Part shown: positions 44,114 to 53,530 of the stretch, one piece after another
Layout: the number at the start of each line of letters is the position of its first letter
Numbering within the stretch: the stretch's first letter is position 1
DNA from: Sphaerotilus microaerophilus
Lineage (GTDB): Bacteria > Pseudomonadota > Gammaproteobacteria > Burkholderiales > Burkholderiaceae_C
Direction of reading: 5' to 3'
DNA length: 64,000 bases
Assembly: GCF_023734135.1 (NCBI RefSeq)
Contig: NZ_AP025730.1
Coordinates: forward strand, 3,224,001 to 3,288,000
Notes under the pieces: model-generated
Databases searched by the model: none
What the model saw: only the letters and a program-made list of their open reading frames with translations
What the model was told of the DNA's origin: nothing
Program-made: the position numbers and the translations under genes

Positions 44114-45325
44114 TCAGCCGCCGATGCGGGTGAGCGTGGCGCGGGGGCGGCCCTTGTCCTGGGCCGGCGCGTGCACGTCCAGCGTGATTTCGGTGAAGGA
44201 GGGGCCAGGCGCCGCTTCCTGCTCGGACTCGGCCTGGCGGCGGCTCGGTGCGCCGTCGTTCTGCAGGCGCCAGAGCAGGTTGGTGGGGGAATCGGCGTGC
44301 GACAGGCCCTCGTCGCGGGTGACGATGCCCTCGGTGATCAGGCGGGCGATGTCCTGCTCGAAGGTCTGCGAGCCCTCGGCGATGGAGCGCTCCATCGCGT
44401 CCTTGATGCCGGCGAAGTTGCCCTGGTCGATCAGCTCGGCGATCAGCTGGGTGTTGAGCAGCACCTCGGCGGCCGGCACGCGCCCGCCACGGGTGGAGCG
44501 CAGCAGGCGCTGCGAGACGACCGCCTTCAGGCCCGAGGACAGGTCGGTCAGCAGGGCCGGGCGCGCCTCGGGCGTGTAGAACGACAGGATGCGGTTGAGC
44601 GCATGGTGGCTGTTGTTGGCGTGCATGGTCGAGAGCACCAGGTGCCCCGACAACGCGTAGGACAGCGCCGCGCTCATGGTCTCGCGGTCGCGGATCTCGC
44701 CGATGAAGATGCAGTCCGGCGCCTGGCGCATCGCGTTCTTCAGGCCGATCTGCAGCGACTGCACGTCGCGGCCGACCTCGCGCTGGTTCACCACCGACTT
44801 GAGGTTGGGGAAGAGGAACTCGATCGGGTCCTCGATCGTGAGGATGTGCCCGGCCATGTGGCGGTTGCGGTGCTGCAGCATCGCCGCCAGCGTGGTGCTC
44901 TTGCCAGTGCCCGTGGCGCCCACCATCAGCACCAGGCCGCGCCGCGCCATCGCCAGGTTGGCCAGGGCCTCGGGCAGGTGCAGGGTGTCGAGCGCCGGGA
45001 TGTCGGTGGGCATGCAGCGGAACACCGCCGCCACCGTCCCGCGCTGCTTGAAGGCCGACAGGCGGAAGGTGCCCGCGCCCTCCAGCGGGATGCCCACGTT
45101 GAGCTCGCCGGTTTCGTCCAGCTCTTCGAGCTGCACGGGGGTGAGCAGCTCGGCGATCAGCTGGCGCGGCTGGTTGGGCCCCAGCTGCTCCTGCGTGAGC
45201 TGCAGGATCTGGCCGTGGATCTTGATCAGCACCGGCATGTTGGCCGACAGGAAGATGTCGGAGGCGCGCTTGTCCGCCATCAGGCGCAGGATGCGCTCCA
45301 TGTTCTTGCCTGGCGTGGCGCTCAT
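44114..45325 (-). CDS. pilU: PilT/PilU-family pilus retraction ATPase (PilU-like)
   Basis: 403 aa. The PilT-type N-terminal domain contains ADKRASDIFLSANMPVLIKIHGQI. The ATPase motifs are GATGTGKSTTLAAML (Walker A), the Asp box PIEFLFPNLKSVVNQREVGRD, the Walker-B region CIFIGEIRDRETM and the His box LSTMHANNS. The C-terminal ~60 residues are extended and polar, which suits PilU rather than PilT. It would drive type IV pilus retraction, but no other pilus gene is nearby; it lies between dapD and dapE. The start at 45325 is favoured because GGGG lies at a proper distance. Confidence 0.88.
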   Translation of the reverse strand: MSATPGKNMERILRLMADKRASDIFLSANMPVLIKIHGQILQLTQEQLGPNQPRQLIAELLTPVQLEELDETGELNVGIPLEGAGTFRLSAFKQRGTVAAVFRCMPTDIPALDTLHLPEALANLAMARRGLVLMVGATGTGKSTTLAAMLQHRNRHMAGHILTIEDPIEFLFPNLKSVVNQREVGRDVQSLQIGLKNAMRQAPDCIFIGEIRDRETMSAALSYALSGHLVLSTMHANNSHHALNRILSFYTPEARPALLTDLSSGLKAVVSQRLLRSTRGGRVPAAEVLLNTQLIAELIDQGNFAGIKDAMERSIAEGSQTFEQDIARLITEGIVTRDEGLSHADSPTNLLWRLQNDGAPSRRQAESEQEAAPGPSFTEITLDVHAPAQDKGRPRATLTRIGG

Positions 45326-45440
45326 CGTGCGCATCCCCTTCTTGTTCTGTCGCGGTCTGCCAAAGTCTGCTGGCGGTGCCGATCATGCCCCAGACGGCGC
45401 CGCAGTGCCGCGGCTTTGACACCCGGGGCAGGCCGACCGC

Positions 45441-46274
45441 TCAGTCGCGCAGCAGGTCGTTGATGCTGGTCTTGGAGCGCGTCTGCGCGTCCACCCGCTT
45501 GACGATGATGGCCGCGTACATGCTGTATGGGGCGCCGTTGGCGCCCGTCTTGGGCAGGTTGCCGCTGACCACCACCGAGCCGCTGGGGATGCGGCCATAG
45601 GAGATTTCGCCCGTGGCACGGTCGAAGATCGGCGTGCTCTGGCCGACGTAGACGCCCATGCCCAGCACCGAGTTTTCCTCGACGATCACGCCTTCGACGA
45701 CCTCGGAACGCGCGCCGATGAAGCAGTTGTCCTCGATGACGGTCGGGTTGGCCTGCAGCGGCTCCAGCACGCCGCCGATGCCCACACCACCCGACAGGTG
45801 CACGTTCTTGCCGATCTGGGCGCAGGAGCCGACGGTGGCCCAGGTGTCGACCATCGTGCCCTCGTCCACATAGGCGCCGATGTTGACGTAGCTGGGCATC
45901 AGGATCGCGCCCTTGGCGATGTAGCTGCCGCGGCGGGCCACGGCCGGCGGCACCACGCGCACGCCGGTGGCGCGCAGGCCTTCTTCTTCCATGTGCGAGA
46001 ACTTGGTCGGCACCTTGTCGAAGAAGGTCAGGTCGCCGGCTCCCATGCGCACGTTGTCGTTCAGGCGGAAGCTCAGCAGCACGGCCTTCTTCAGCCACTG
46101 GTGCACGGTCCACTGGCCCACGCCCTCGCGGGTGGCCACGCGCAGGCGGCCGGCGTTGAGCTCGCCGATGGCCTGGTCCACGGCGTCACGCACGTCGGCC
46201 GGGGCGCTGGAGACGGACAGGTTGGCGCGGTTCTCCCACGCGGCTTCGATGACGGATTGCAGTTGGCTGGACAT
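45441..46274 (-). CDS. dapD: Tetrahydrodipicolinate N-succinyltransferase DapD
   Basis: 277 aa. It begins [17 protein letters not shown] and has a left-handed parallel beta-helix with hexapeptide repeats ([53 protein letters not shown], of which [20 protein letters not shown] is the DapD signature). It succinylates tetrahydrodipicolinate in the lysine/diaminopimelate pathway. The start at 46274 corresponds to the family start; longer frames upstream run into the dapC stop region. It is downstream of dapC by 106 bp. Confidence 0.95.
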   Translation of the reverse strand: MSSQLQSVIEAAWENRANLSVSSAPADVRDAVDQAIGELNAGRLRVATREGVGQWTVHQWLKKAVLLSFRLNDNVRMGAGDLTFFDKVPTKFSHMEEEGLRATGVRVVPPAVARRGSYIAKGAILMPSYVNIGAYVDEGTMVDTWATVGSCAQIGKNVHLSGGVGIGGVLEPLQANPTVIEDNCFIGARSEVVEGVIVEENSVLGMGVYVGQSTPIFDRATGEISYGRIPSGSVVVSGNLPKTGANGAPYSMYAAIIVKRVDAQTRSKTSINDLLRD

Positions 46275-46380
46275 GGGTGTGGACTGTTCTGAAGAAAAGG
46301 GAAACATCGAAACAGGGCAGGGCGCCCCGGACATCCTGGTGGATTGCCGCCCGCGCGAGGGAAACGCCCCGGCCGAGCGG

Positions 46381-47616
46381 TCAGGTGCCGCGGCTGCGCT
46401 GAACGAACTCGGCGATGCGCCGGGCAGCCTCCAGGCACTCCTCGACGCCGGCCACCAGCGCCATGCGCACACGCCCGGCACCGGGGTTGCTGCCGTGCGC
46501 CTCGCGCGCCAAATAGCTACCTGGTAGCACGGTCACATTGTATTGAGCCAGTAATTCCCGCGCGAAGGCGGTGTCCGAGCCGTCGCAGACGCCATCGGGC
46601 ACCTTCGCCCAGAGGTAGAAGCCGGCGTCCGGCAGGGCGACGTCCATCACCTCGGCCAGCACGGGCGTGACCTGGGCGAACTTGCGGCGGTACAGCTCGC
46701 GGTTCTCGACCACGTGCGCCTCGTCGTCCCAGGCCGCGGTGCTGGCCTGCTGCACCGGCAGGCTCATTGCGCTGCCGTGGTAGGTGCGGTAGAGCAGGAA
46801 CTGCTTCAGGATCTGCGCATCCCCGGCCACGAAGCCCGAGCGCAGCCCCGGCACGTTGCTGCGCTTGGACAGGCTGGTCAACAGCACGAGGCGGCGAAAA
46901 TCCGTGCGGCCCAGCTTCATGGCCGCTTCCAGGCCACCCAGCGGGGCATCGTCGCGGAAGTAGATCTCCGAGTAGCACTCGTCCGAGGCGATCACGAAGC
47001 CGTGGCGGTCGCTCAGCTCGAACAGCCGCGCCCACTCTTCCAGCGGCATCACCGCGCCGGTCGGGTTGCCGGGCGAGCAGGTGTAGAGCAGCTGGGTGCG
47101 TGCCCAGGTTGCGTCGTCGATCTGCGACCAGTCGGCGGCGAAGTTGCGGGCCGGGTCGCTGTTGGCAAACACCGGCGTGGCGCCGCCCAGGTAGGCCGCG
47201 CCTTCATAGATCTGATAGAACGGATTCGGGCAGACCACCACGGGGCCGCCGTTGTCGTTCCCGTTTCCGCGGTGCTGCGTCGGGTCGAGCACGGTCTGCG
47301 CCAGCGAAAACAGCGCCTCGCGCGTCCCGATGACCGGCAGCACCTGTGTGGCCGGATCCACCGCCACGCCATAACGCCGCTGCAGCCACGCCGCGCAGGA
47401 CTGCCGCAGGGTCGGTTCGCCCGCCGTGGCCGGGTACGCCGCGAGCCCGTCGAGCGAGGCCGTCAGCCGCTCCTTGAGAAAGGCCGGTGTCGCGTGCTTG
47501 GGCTCGCCGATGCCCAGGCTGATCGGGCGCAGCGCCGCATTCGGCGTCACGTCCTGGAAAAGTGCGCGCAGCCGCTCGAAGGGATAGGGCTGCAGCCGCT
47601 GGAGCAGAGGATTCAT
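46381..47616 (-). CDS. dapC: Succinyldiaminopimelate transaminase DapC
   Basis: 411-aa class-I PLP aminotransferase. It begins [19 protein letters not shown], typical of DapC. Active-site elements are the N-containing [24 protein letters not shown] and the PLP Lys in [21 protein letters not shown]. The start at 47616 lacks a strong Shine-Dalgarno but corresponds to the conserved MNPLL start; longer reading is possible to 47697. With dapD and dapE it supplies three consecutive steps of the succinylase route of lysine synthesis. Confidence 0.93.
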   Translation of the reverse strand: MNPLLQRLQPYPFERLRALFQDVTPNAALRPISLGIGEPKHATPAFLKERLTASLDGLAAYPATAGEPTLRQSCAAWLQRRYGVAVDPATQVLPVIGTREALFSLAQTVLDPTQHRGNGNDNGGPVVVCPNPFYQIYEGAAYLGGATPVFANSDPARNFAADWSQIDDATWARTQLLYTCSPGNPTGAVMPLEEWARLFELSDRHGFVIASDECYSEIYFRDDAPLGGLEAAMKLGRTDFRRLVLLTSLSKRSNVPGLRSGFVAGDAQILKQFLLYRTYHGSAMSLPVQQASTAAWDDEAHVVENRELYRRKFAQVTPVLAEVMDVALPDAGFYLWAKVPDGVCDGSDTAFARELLAQYNVTVLPGSYLAREAHGSNPGAGRVRMALVAGVEECLEAARRIAEFVQRSRGT

Positions 47617-47739
47617 GGGGCGCGATTGTGGCATTGGCGCGTAACGCCTGACGATCCGACACATGGACTCCCGGAACGGTTCGGGTGTCACGATCACAAT
47701 GGCCGGGCTCTACCATCCATCCTCTGCGTGATCATCGCC

Positions 47740-49389
47740 ATGAAAACACGACGTGCGGTTCTGATGTCCTCCGTCACCACGCTGGCCGGAGCTTCCTGGG
47801 CGGAGTTCAGCGCCGCGCAGAACCTGCCGGTCAGTCCGGTCGGCCGGGGCACCGGGAAGCAGGTGGACGTGACCGCAGCCCCCTGGCGGGCTGACCCGAC
47901 GGGAAGCCGTTCGGCTACCCTCGCCATCGAGGCAGCAGCAGCATCACTACAAGACGGTGATGTGCTGTGGGCACCAGCCAGTAGTGCATTCCTCATCGAC
48001 CATCCGTGGGAGGCGTTCTCCGACTCTGATCCGGTGGACCTGCCTGGTCGTGGCAGGGCCGTGGTATCCATCATTCGCAAGCGCGCTATCACCATTGACT
48101 TCAACGGATCGACCGTGCGTACCGTCAACCACCCGATCGACGCGAAGGGCGGGCTGCTGTTTGCTTTCTTCAAGAACGCGCCGGATTGCCGTGTCACGGG
48201 CATCCATTTCGACATGTCGTTCACGGGCTGGAACACCCTCGCGCGACGATACTCCCTCTGTGGCGGCGTGATGGCATTCGACAAGTATGGCGGGGCCACA
48301 CCAAGCTCGACTCTCTGTTCTGGCTTCGAGGCCGACCACCTGAGCTTCAAGCTGTTTCACCCGCAGGGGGCCTTCTCAGTCACGAATGCCCCCCACGGCG
48401 TGGACAACAACAACGGGCACAAGATCCTCAGTGTCTTTGCCTCGGGAGATTCTGCAGCGGCCAGCGAAGACACGCAGAACCGCGGGCTCTACCTTCACGA
48501 CATTACGTTCCTGGACGGGCACAACGGCTACGGATGCTGGGGTGTGGCGTACAGCGATGCGCGCTTTCAGCAGATCACGGCCAAGGCATGTACCGGTGCG
48601 TACTACCACCAGCCCAGTGCCAAGATGGCAGGAGCCAACTTTCTCGGCCCCGTACGCTACTACCAGTATCGCTGCAAGGGCCTTGAGATCGTCGGCATCC
48701 TGGCCCGTTCCATCCCGTACGCCCAACGGACAGGGGCATTCATGGGGCTGTGCGGTGCAGTGCATGTCCATAGCGGGTTGCCCGACAACACCGGTGGCGG
48801 TGCCGTCATCCGCAACATCCAGGCGATCCTGGATGGCGAGACGACCCAGCTAGGGCCGTCATTCGACGTGGGAGTGTCCTCGACCCTATCCGGCATCGTC
48901 GGAATCGAGGATGTGCGCATCGATTGCCACACACAGTCAGCCGCCGTGGGGCTACTGCTGGTCGGCAATGACGGCAGCGCGCAATCTCACTACAGGGTGG
49001 TCCAGATTCAAGGCTCGCAGCGGCTGAATGGGCCCCTGATCGAGGTTCTGAACGGTAGTAACGTTTCGGACGCGCGCCGAACCATCAAGAGCCTGTACAT
49101 CGACCGACCCCGTGCGCTCGGATTCGGCTCCGCCGGTTCGATTTTCATGCAATCCGCTGGAAAGACCTTCTTCGGCGTCGAAAAGGTCACCATCACCGGC
49201 GGGGAGTTTTCCGGCGAGAAATCGATGCTGCCGGGACACGCCATCAACTTCCAGGGCCGTACCGATGGTGACACCCTGGAGGTCACCGACTGTGTGGTCA
49301 AGTCCCCGGTCAAGCCCATCTCTGCAGGGTCGGCGCGCCTCGTCGAGCGAGGCAACGAACACAACAACGGATCGGGCGGTGAACGGTGA
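47740..49389 (+). CDS. Secreted right-handed beta-helix (pectin-lyase-like) protein
   Basis: 549 aa. The N-terminus MKTRRAVLMSSVTTLAGASWA has a twin-arginine-like RR and a hydrophobic core, suggesting Tat or Sec export. The body is Gly/Asn/Asp-rich with repeated short strands (for example AITIDFNGSTVRTVNHP, LEIVGILARSIPYA, IVGIEDVRIDCHT, KVTITGGEFSG), the pattern of pectate-lyase-like beta-helices or phage-tailspike-type glycan hydrolases. No catalytic motif can be assigned. The gene is isolated, on the opposite strand to its left neighbours, and is lower in GC than they are, which suggests horizontal transfer. Function unknown; extracellular polysaccharide binding or degradation is an inference. 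Confidence 0.7.
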   Translation: MKTRRAVLMSSVTTLAGASWAEFSAAQNLPVSPVGRGTGKQVDVTAAPWRADPTGSRSATLAIEAAAASLQDGDVLWAPASSAFLIDHPWEAFSDSDPVDLPGRGRAVVSIIRKRAITIDFNGSTVRTVNHPIDAKGGLLFAFFKNAPDCRVTGIHFDMSFTGWNTLARRYSLCGGVMAFDKYGGATPSSTLCSGFEADHLSFKLFHPQGAFSVTNAPHGVDNNNGHKILSVFASGDSAAASEDTQNRGLYLHDITFLDGHNGYGCWGVAYSDARFQQITAKACTGAYYHQPSAKMAGANFLGPVRYYQYRCKGLEIVGILARSIPYAQRTGAFMGLCGAVHVHSGLPDNTGGGAVIRNIQAILDGETTQLGPSFDVGVSSTLSGIVGIEDVRIDCHTQSAAVGLLLVGNDGSAQSHYRVVQIQGSQRLNGPLIEVLNGSNVSDARRTIKSLYIDRPRALGFGSAGSIFMQSAGKTFFGVEKVTITGGEFSGEKSMLPGHAINFQGRTDGDTLEVTDCVVKSPVKPISAGSARLVERGNEHNNGSGGER

Positions 49390-49564
49390 TTCCCGCGTCC
49401 GCGACCTGGCAGATGTCGCCGGCTAGGCCGCACGCGACGGCAGCGGAGCGCTGCTACCGTCGATAAGGTCGGTAAGAAAAGTGGAGCTTGCTTCACATTG
49501 TTATTTTACATAATACACATCGTCATGCATTGCGAATGCGGGGGTCGTGGAGAAGGGCCTGCCT

Positions 49565-50332
49565 TCAGAAGTCTTCATCCCCCCGCTGCGGCAGCGGCAC
49601 CAGGCGGCTGACGGAGCGCACGGGCTCTGGGCGCTCCTTCACATACCAGTGGCTGATTTGCCGGCCGTCCCAGTGCAGGCCGAGGTGCCGGTCGACGCGT
49701 GCCGGGCCGAGGGCGCGCGGGCGCCACACGGCGACGCAGTGTCCGTCGGGGTCGCGCACGCTGCGGTAGTAGGCGCCCCAGCTGCCGCGCTCGCGCAGCC
49801 GTTGGCCCAGGATCTGCGCGGTGCCATAGGCCTCCGGATCCTCCACGGCTGGCAGTTGCGTGGCGGCCCACTGGCGCAGGTCATGCATCGGAGCGACCAC
49901 GTCGGCCAGGATGAGGCGCAGGTCCAGGTCGATCGGGCCCTCGCGGGTGTACGACAGGAAGCGCGCCCGGTGGTGGCTGACCTCGGCGACCGCGGTTTCC
50001 AGCCGGTCGGCGGCGTAGTAGACGCCCCAGCTGCCGTTGGAGAAGCGCGAGCCGTCCGGGTTCAGGTGCGTGAAGGCGGCCATGATGGGCGTGCTGCCCG
50101 GGCCGCTGACACGGTCGGCCGGGCGCACCAGGCTGAGCTCACCCAGCTCCTGGCGCAGGCGCGGATTGGTGAGCGATTCGATCGCGAACACCACTTCCAG
50201 GTCCGCCGGGTCGGCAATCTGGTCGTACAGGCCGGCGGTCGGAAAGCGCGAGGCGATCAGCCGGTAGCTCGGCTGCCAGGCCTCGTCGGTGACGGGGATG
50301 CTGGCCAGCAGCGCCTCGTCAGAGGGGTTCAT
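49565..50332 (-). CDS. RES-domain toxin
   Basis: 255 aa. RES-domain features are YRLIASRFPTAGLYD, GSRFSNGSWGVYYAADRLETAVAEVSHHRARFL (conserved Arg...Tyr...Glu arrangement, core GVYYAADRLETAVAEV) and LRERGSWGAYYRSVRDPDGHCVAVWRP. RES toxins are ADP-ribosyltransferase-like enzymes that degrade or consume NAD+. The start at 50332 overlaps the upstream antitoxin stop by 4 bp. The 175-bp plus/minus gap after its stop (49390-49564) holds no gene, but has an AT-rich stretch. Confidence 0.9.
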   Translation of the reverse strand: MNPSDEALLASIPVTDEAWQPSYRLIASRFPTAGLYDQIADPADLEVVFAIESLTNPRLRQELGELSLVRPADRVSGPGSTPIMAAFTHLNPDGSRFSNGSWGVYYAADRLETAVAEVSHHRARFLSYTREGPIDLDLRLILADVVAPMHDLRQWAATQLPAVEDPEAYGTAQILGQRLRERGSWGAYYRSVRDPDGHCVAVWRPRALGPARVDRHLGLHWDGRQISHWYVKERPEPVRSVSRLVPLPQRGDEDF

Positions 50333-50736
50333 GCCTTGCCGCCGCGCTGGGCATCCAGGTACTGGCGCACGACGTAGAGGTCGGCCACCTGGCCGCCCAT
50401 CATCCGGTCGAGCGCGCTGGCCCCGGCGAACAGCGGTGCCGAGTTGGGCTTGCGCAGCCACTCGTGCGCCCGCTCGGGCACCGGCAGCAAAACCTGCAGC
50501 GCGGCGTAGATGCCGAAGAGGTAGGACAGCCGCTCCAGCACCGCGCCGTCCAGCGGGCCGGCCTTGCCCTGGCGCCATTGGTAGAAGGTGCTGCGCCGGG
50601 CGCCGAGCAGCACCATCTGCTCCTGGGCCGACAGCTTCCAGGCCTCCGCCAGGCGCCAGAAGGTGCGCAGTGCGGCGGCGGCTGCTTCGGCGCTGTGCAG
50701 GTCGACGGGCGCGTTGGCTTGGCTGAGTGCACTCAT
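50329..50736 (-). CDS. Xre/MbcA/ParS-type antitoxin of the RES toxin
   Basis: 135 aa. The N-terminal Xre-like HTH contains LRTFWRLAEAWKLSAQEQMVLLGARRSTFYQWRQG (landmark GARRSTFYQW). The C-terminal DUF2384 toxin-binding domain contains LFAGASALDRMMGGQVADLYVVRQYLDAQRGG. Such antitoxins neutralise RES toxins and repress their own promoter. It is translationally coupled to the toxin gene by the 4-bp ATGA overlap. Confidence 0.92.
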   Translation of the reverse strand: MSALSQANAPVDLHSAEAAAAALRTFWRLAEAWKLSAQEQMVLLGARRSTFYQWRQGKAGPLDGAVLERLSYLFGIYAALQVLLPVPERAHEWLRKPNSAPLFAGASALDRMMGGQVADLYVVRQYLDAQRGGKA

Positions 50737-50756
50737 GACGTGCCACCTTGCGAGGT

Positions 50757-50850
50757 GATTTGATGTCCTACTGTACTCCTGTAGCGGATTAACTAAAGAC
50801 TTTATTCCTGAACCGGACTTAATAAATCACTTTAGGTTCGTGGAACACGT
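50757..50850 (-). promoter_or_regulatory. Promoter/operator region of the RES-Xre pair
   Basis: This is an AT-rich stretch upstream of the antitoxin gene. It contains separated inverted copies of a CTAAAG box (AACTAAAG at 50791-50798 and CTTTAGGTT at 50830-50838) and a short dyad CTAC-N9-GTAG (50768-50784). These are good candidates for antitoxin-binding operators, but their assignment is inferred from position and symmetry only. Confidence 0.5.
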
Positions 50851-50903
50851 TGTCATTCAATGGCTTGTAGTCCTTTTGTGAAGTGACCTTCAAGTGGACC
50901 TTG

Positions 50904-53423
50904 TCACTGCCCTGCCCCGTCCTGGGCTGTCAGGACCAGCTTGCGGACGGTGCCAGCGGGCTGCGGCCACAGCGAAACGTAGCGCACAGCGGCCCAGTCG
51001 GCGGCGAAATCGCGGTAGTGCGGGCTGAAGAACAGGCCCGACTGGCCGGTGGAATGGATCACCCGCGAGCGGGATGGATCGGCCAGGTCGTAGAGGGCGC
51101 GCAGGCTCGGGCCGTGCTCGCTGGCGTAGGTGTGGCTGCCCACGGGCCCGGGGTGGAGGGTGACGCGGGTGGCGTTGACGCTGTGGGTGTCGCCACCGGT
51201 GGGAACCTGCACCTCGAAGAAGCGGGCCAGCGCGGCCACCTTGCTGAAGGGCCGGTGCTCCGAGCGGGCGACGTGCAGGTCGCTCCAGCGCCACTTCGCC
51301 GGGGCCGGGCCAAGGCGCTGGCTGAGTTCGGCCAGGGCCTGGTCGAGCGCGGTGTCGGCCCGGTTGGCGCAGGTTTCAGCGGCGGGGGTGGCCTTGTCGT
51401 CACACCACCAGCCGTCCTGGCGGCTGACGATGCCCTCGATCGCCTCGCGGAAGGTGCGGCGCTCGCTGAAGGCGGTGTTCCACAACGGGCCGAGTTCGTC
51501 GGCCAGCACCAGTGCGGTGAAGGCCCGCAGCCAGGCGTGAAAGACCGCGGGGGCGGCCGCGTCGGCGGTCATCTGGCCATCGAAGGCGGCAAGCGCCGGG
51601 GCCAGCGCGGCGGCCCCCGGGTGCTGGCTGCGCGCCGCGCGGAAGGTCGCCAGCAGCGGCTGCACCGCCAGGGAGCGCTCGTCGCGCTGGATCGCGGCCA
51701 GGCTGTCCAGGTCGTGTTGCGGTTGGGCTGCCAGCAGCTGCTCGATGCGCTGTTGGCGCCAGGGCGCGGTCCACTCGCTGGTCAGGAAGTGCGGGTAGTC
51801 GGCGGGCACCACCCGCTGGTTGGCGGTGGCGATCCAGCCGCGCGCCGGGTCGCGCTCGCGCGGGGTGGACTCGGCGTCCAGCCAGCCGTCCCAGTCGTAG
51901 CGGGCCTCCCAGCCGGGGGCAGGTACGAGCCCGCGCAGGTCGTGCTCGGGTTTGCGCAGTGGCACACGCCCCGGTGCGACGAAGCCGATGTGGCCCTGCC
52001 CGCCCTGGGCGTCGGCCACCACCATGTTCTGCATCGGCGCGGTGTGGCTGGCCGCGGCGGCGATGAACTCTGCCACCGACCTGGCCCGGTTGAAGCGCAG
52101 GTTGGCGGTGATGGCACCGGGGTCGGGCTCCAGCGCCGTCCAGCGCAGCGCGATGGCGTAGCGTTCGCCCGATCCGTCGCCCGCCTCGCCGCCTGTCAGC
52201 CCGGCGGTGGCCGCCGTGGCGGCGTCGGAGATCACCGGGCCGTGGCGGCTGCTGCGCAGGCGCAGCGTCACCGGGGCCTGGCCGCGCACGGCGATGGTTT
52301 CCTCGCGGGTCTCGAAGCGTGCCCAGCCACCGCCGGGCGTCTGGTAGCGCTGGGGGTCGCGCGGGTCCAGGCGCTCCAGGTAGAGGTCCTGCACGTCCGG
52401 GTTGGTGTTGGTGTAGCCCCAGGCGATGTCGCGGTTCTGCCCCAGCACCACCGCGGGCAGGCCCGGCAGGGTCGCGCCGGCCACGTGCAGGTCGGGTGCT
52501 TCGATGCGGGCGAAGTACCACAGCGCCGGGCTGCTCAACTTGAGGTGGGGGTCGTTGGCCAGCAGGGGCTTGCCACTGCGGCTGTGGCTGCCGGCAACCA
52601 CCCAGTTGTTGGAGCCGACGCCCTCGATGCCGGATTCGGGCGCCGCGGCGGCCAGCCGGTCGATGGTCCGATCCAGCCCGTGGGCGCCATCGGCGACGCG
52701 CCATTCGCGGGCCAGCGCGGGGTAGTCGGCCGTGGGCAGCGGCGCCTCCCCGGGATAGGGGGGCAGGAGTTCCCGGATGCGCGCCAGGTCCAGCCGGCTG
52801 GCCAGGCGCAGGCGCAGCAGCTCGCCGGTCCAGTTGCCGCCCAGGTCCCAGGCCATCATGATCGACCAGGCCAGGCTGTCCACCGGCTCCCAGGGCTGCG
52901 GGTGCAGGCCGAGCAGCAGGAACTCGGGTGGCCGGGCGCGCAGGTGGTCGCCCAGGTAGGCGTTGACGCCGGCGGTGTAGGCCAGCAGCGCCTCGCGGCC
53001 CTCGCCGCCCTGGGCCTGCAGGCGCTCCCACTGCGCGGCGGCGGCGCGGCGCACGCCCAGGGCGCGCAGGAACTTGTCGGTGTCCAGCGCCGCAGGGCCG
53101 AAGGCCTCCGCCAGCCGGCCCGCACCGATGCGGCGGTGCGTCTCCATCTGCCAGAGCCGGTCCTGCGCATGGGCGAAGCCCAGCCCGAACCAGGCTGCAG
53201 CGGCGCTGGCCGCGCGGATGGTCGGGATGCCGTGCGCATCGCGCTCGATCGTCACCTCGCCCGGCGCCCCACCGACAGAGGCCGGCAGCCCCCGCACCGC
53301 CAGCCGCCCGCTGTCGACCGGCAGGGCCCGCTCGCGGTAGAGCCATGCCCCGCCCGCCGTGCCCAGGGCGATCACGCCCAGCGCCGCAGCCCCCCTGCCC
53401 GCCCACCGTCGCCAAGCTGCCAT
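50904..53423 (-). CDS. Penicillin-acylase-family (Ntn) hydrolase
   Basis: 839 aa. A signal/anchor segment (GRGAAALGVIALGTAGGAWLY) is followed by VTIERDAHGIPTIRA, the typical start of the A-chain. The autocatalytic cleavage site and Ser nucleophile are in GVGSNNWVVAGSHSRSGKPLLANDPHL (core GSNNWVVAG). The family includes penicillin G acylases and quorum-sensing acyl-homoserine-lactone acylases; the substrate cannot be told apart by sequence alone. The start at 53423 has a GGAGAGG Shine-Dalgarno 6 bp upstream. It is exported and probably processed into two chains in the periplasm. Confidence 0.9.
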   Translation of the reverse strand: MAAWRRWAGRGAAALGVIALGTAGGAWLYRERALPVDSGRLAVRGLPASVGGAPGEVTIERDAHGIPTIRAASAAAAWFGLGFAHAQDRLWQMETHRRIGAGRLAEAFGPAALDTDKFLRALGVRRAAAAQWERLQAQGGEGREALLAYTAGVNAYLGDHLRARPPEFLLLGLHPQPWEPVDSLAWSIMMAWDLGGNWTGELLRLRLASRLDLARIRELLPPYPGEAPLPTADYPALAREWRVADGAHGLDRTIDRLAAAAPESGIEGVGSNNWVVAGSHSRSGKPLLANDPHLKLSSPALWYFARIEAPDLHVAGATLPGLPAVVLGQNRDIAWGYTNTNPDVQDLYLERLDPRDPQRYQTPGGGWARFETREETIAVRGQAPVTLRLRSSRHGPVISDAATAATAGLTGGEAGDGSGERYAIALRWTALEPDPGAITANLRFNRARSVAEFIAAAASHTAPMQNMVVADAQGGQGHIGFVAPGRVPLRKPEHDLRGLVPAPGWEARYDWDGWLDAESTPRERDPARGWIATANQRVVPADYPHFLTSEWTAPWRQQRIEQLLAAQPQHDLDSLAAIQRDERSLAVQPLLATFRAARSQHPGAAALAPALAAFDGQMTADAAAPAVFHAWLRAFTALVLADELGPLWNTAFSERRTFREAIEGIVSRQDGWWCDDKATPAAETCANRADTALDQALAELSQRLGPAPAKWRWSDLHVARSEHRPFSKVAALARFFEVQVPTGGDTHSVNATRVTLHPGPVGSHTYASEHGPSLRALYDLADPSRSRVIHSTGQSGLFFSPHYRDFAADWAAVRYVSLWPQPAGTVRKLVLTAQDGAGQ

Positions 53424-53530
53424 GAACCTCTCCGTGACGGCCGGGATCCGGCCAGGGCACAAGCCTAGCCGAGCTTGCGCAGGCACAATGTCACGTCTGT
53501 GTGTCAAGCCCGTGCAGCCCCTCTGAGCCC

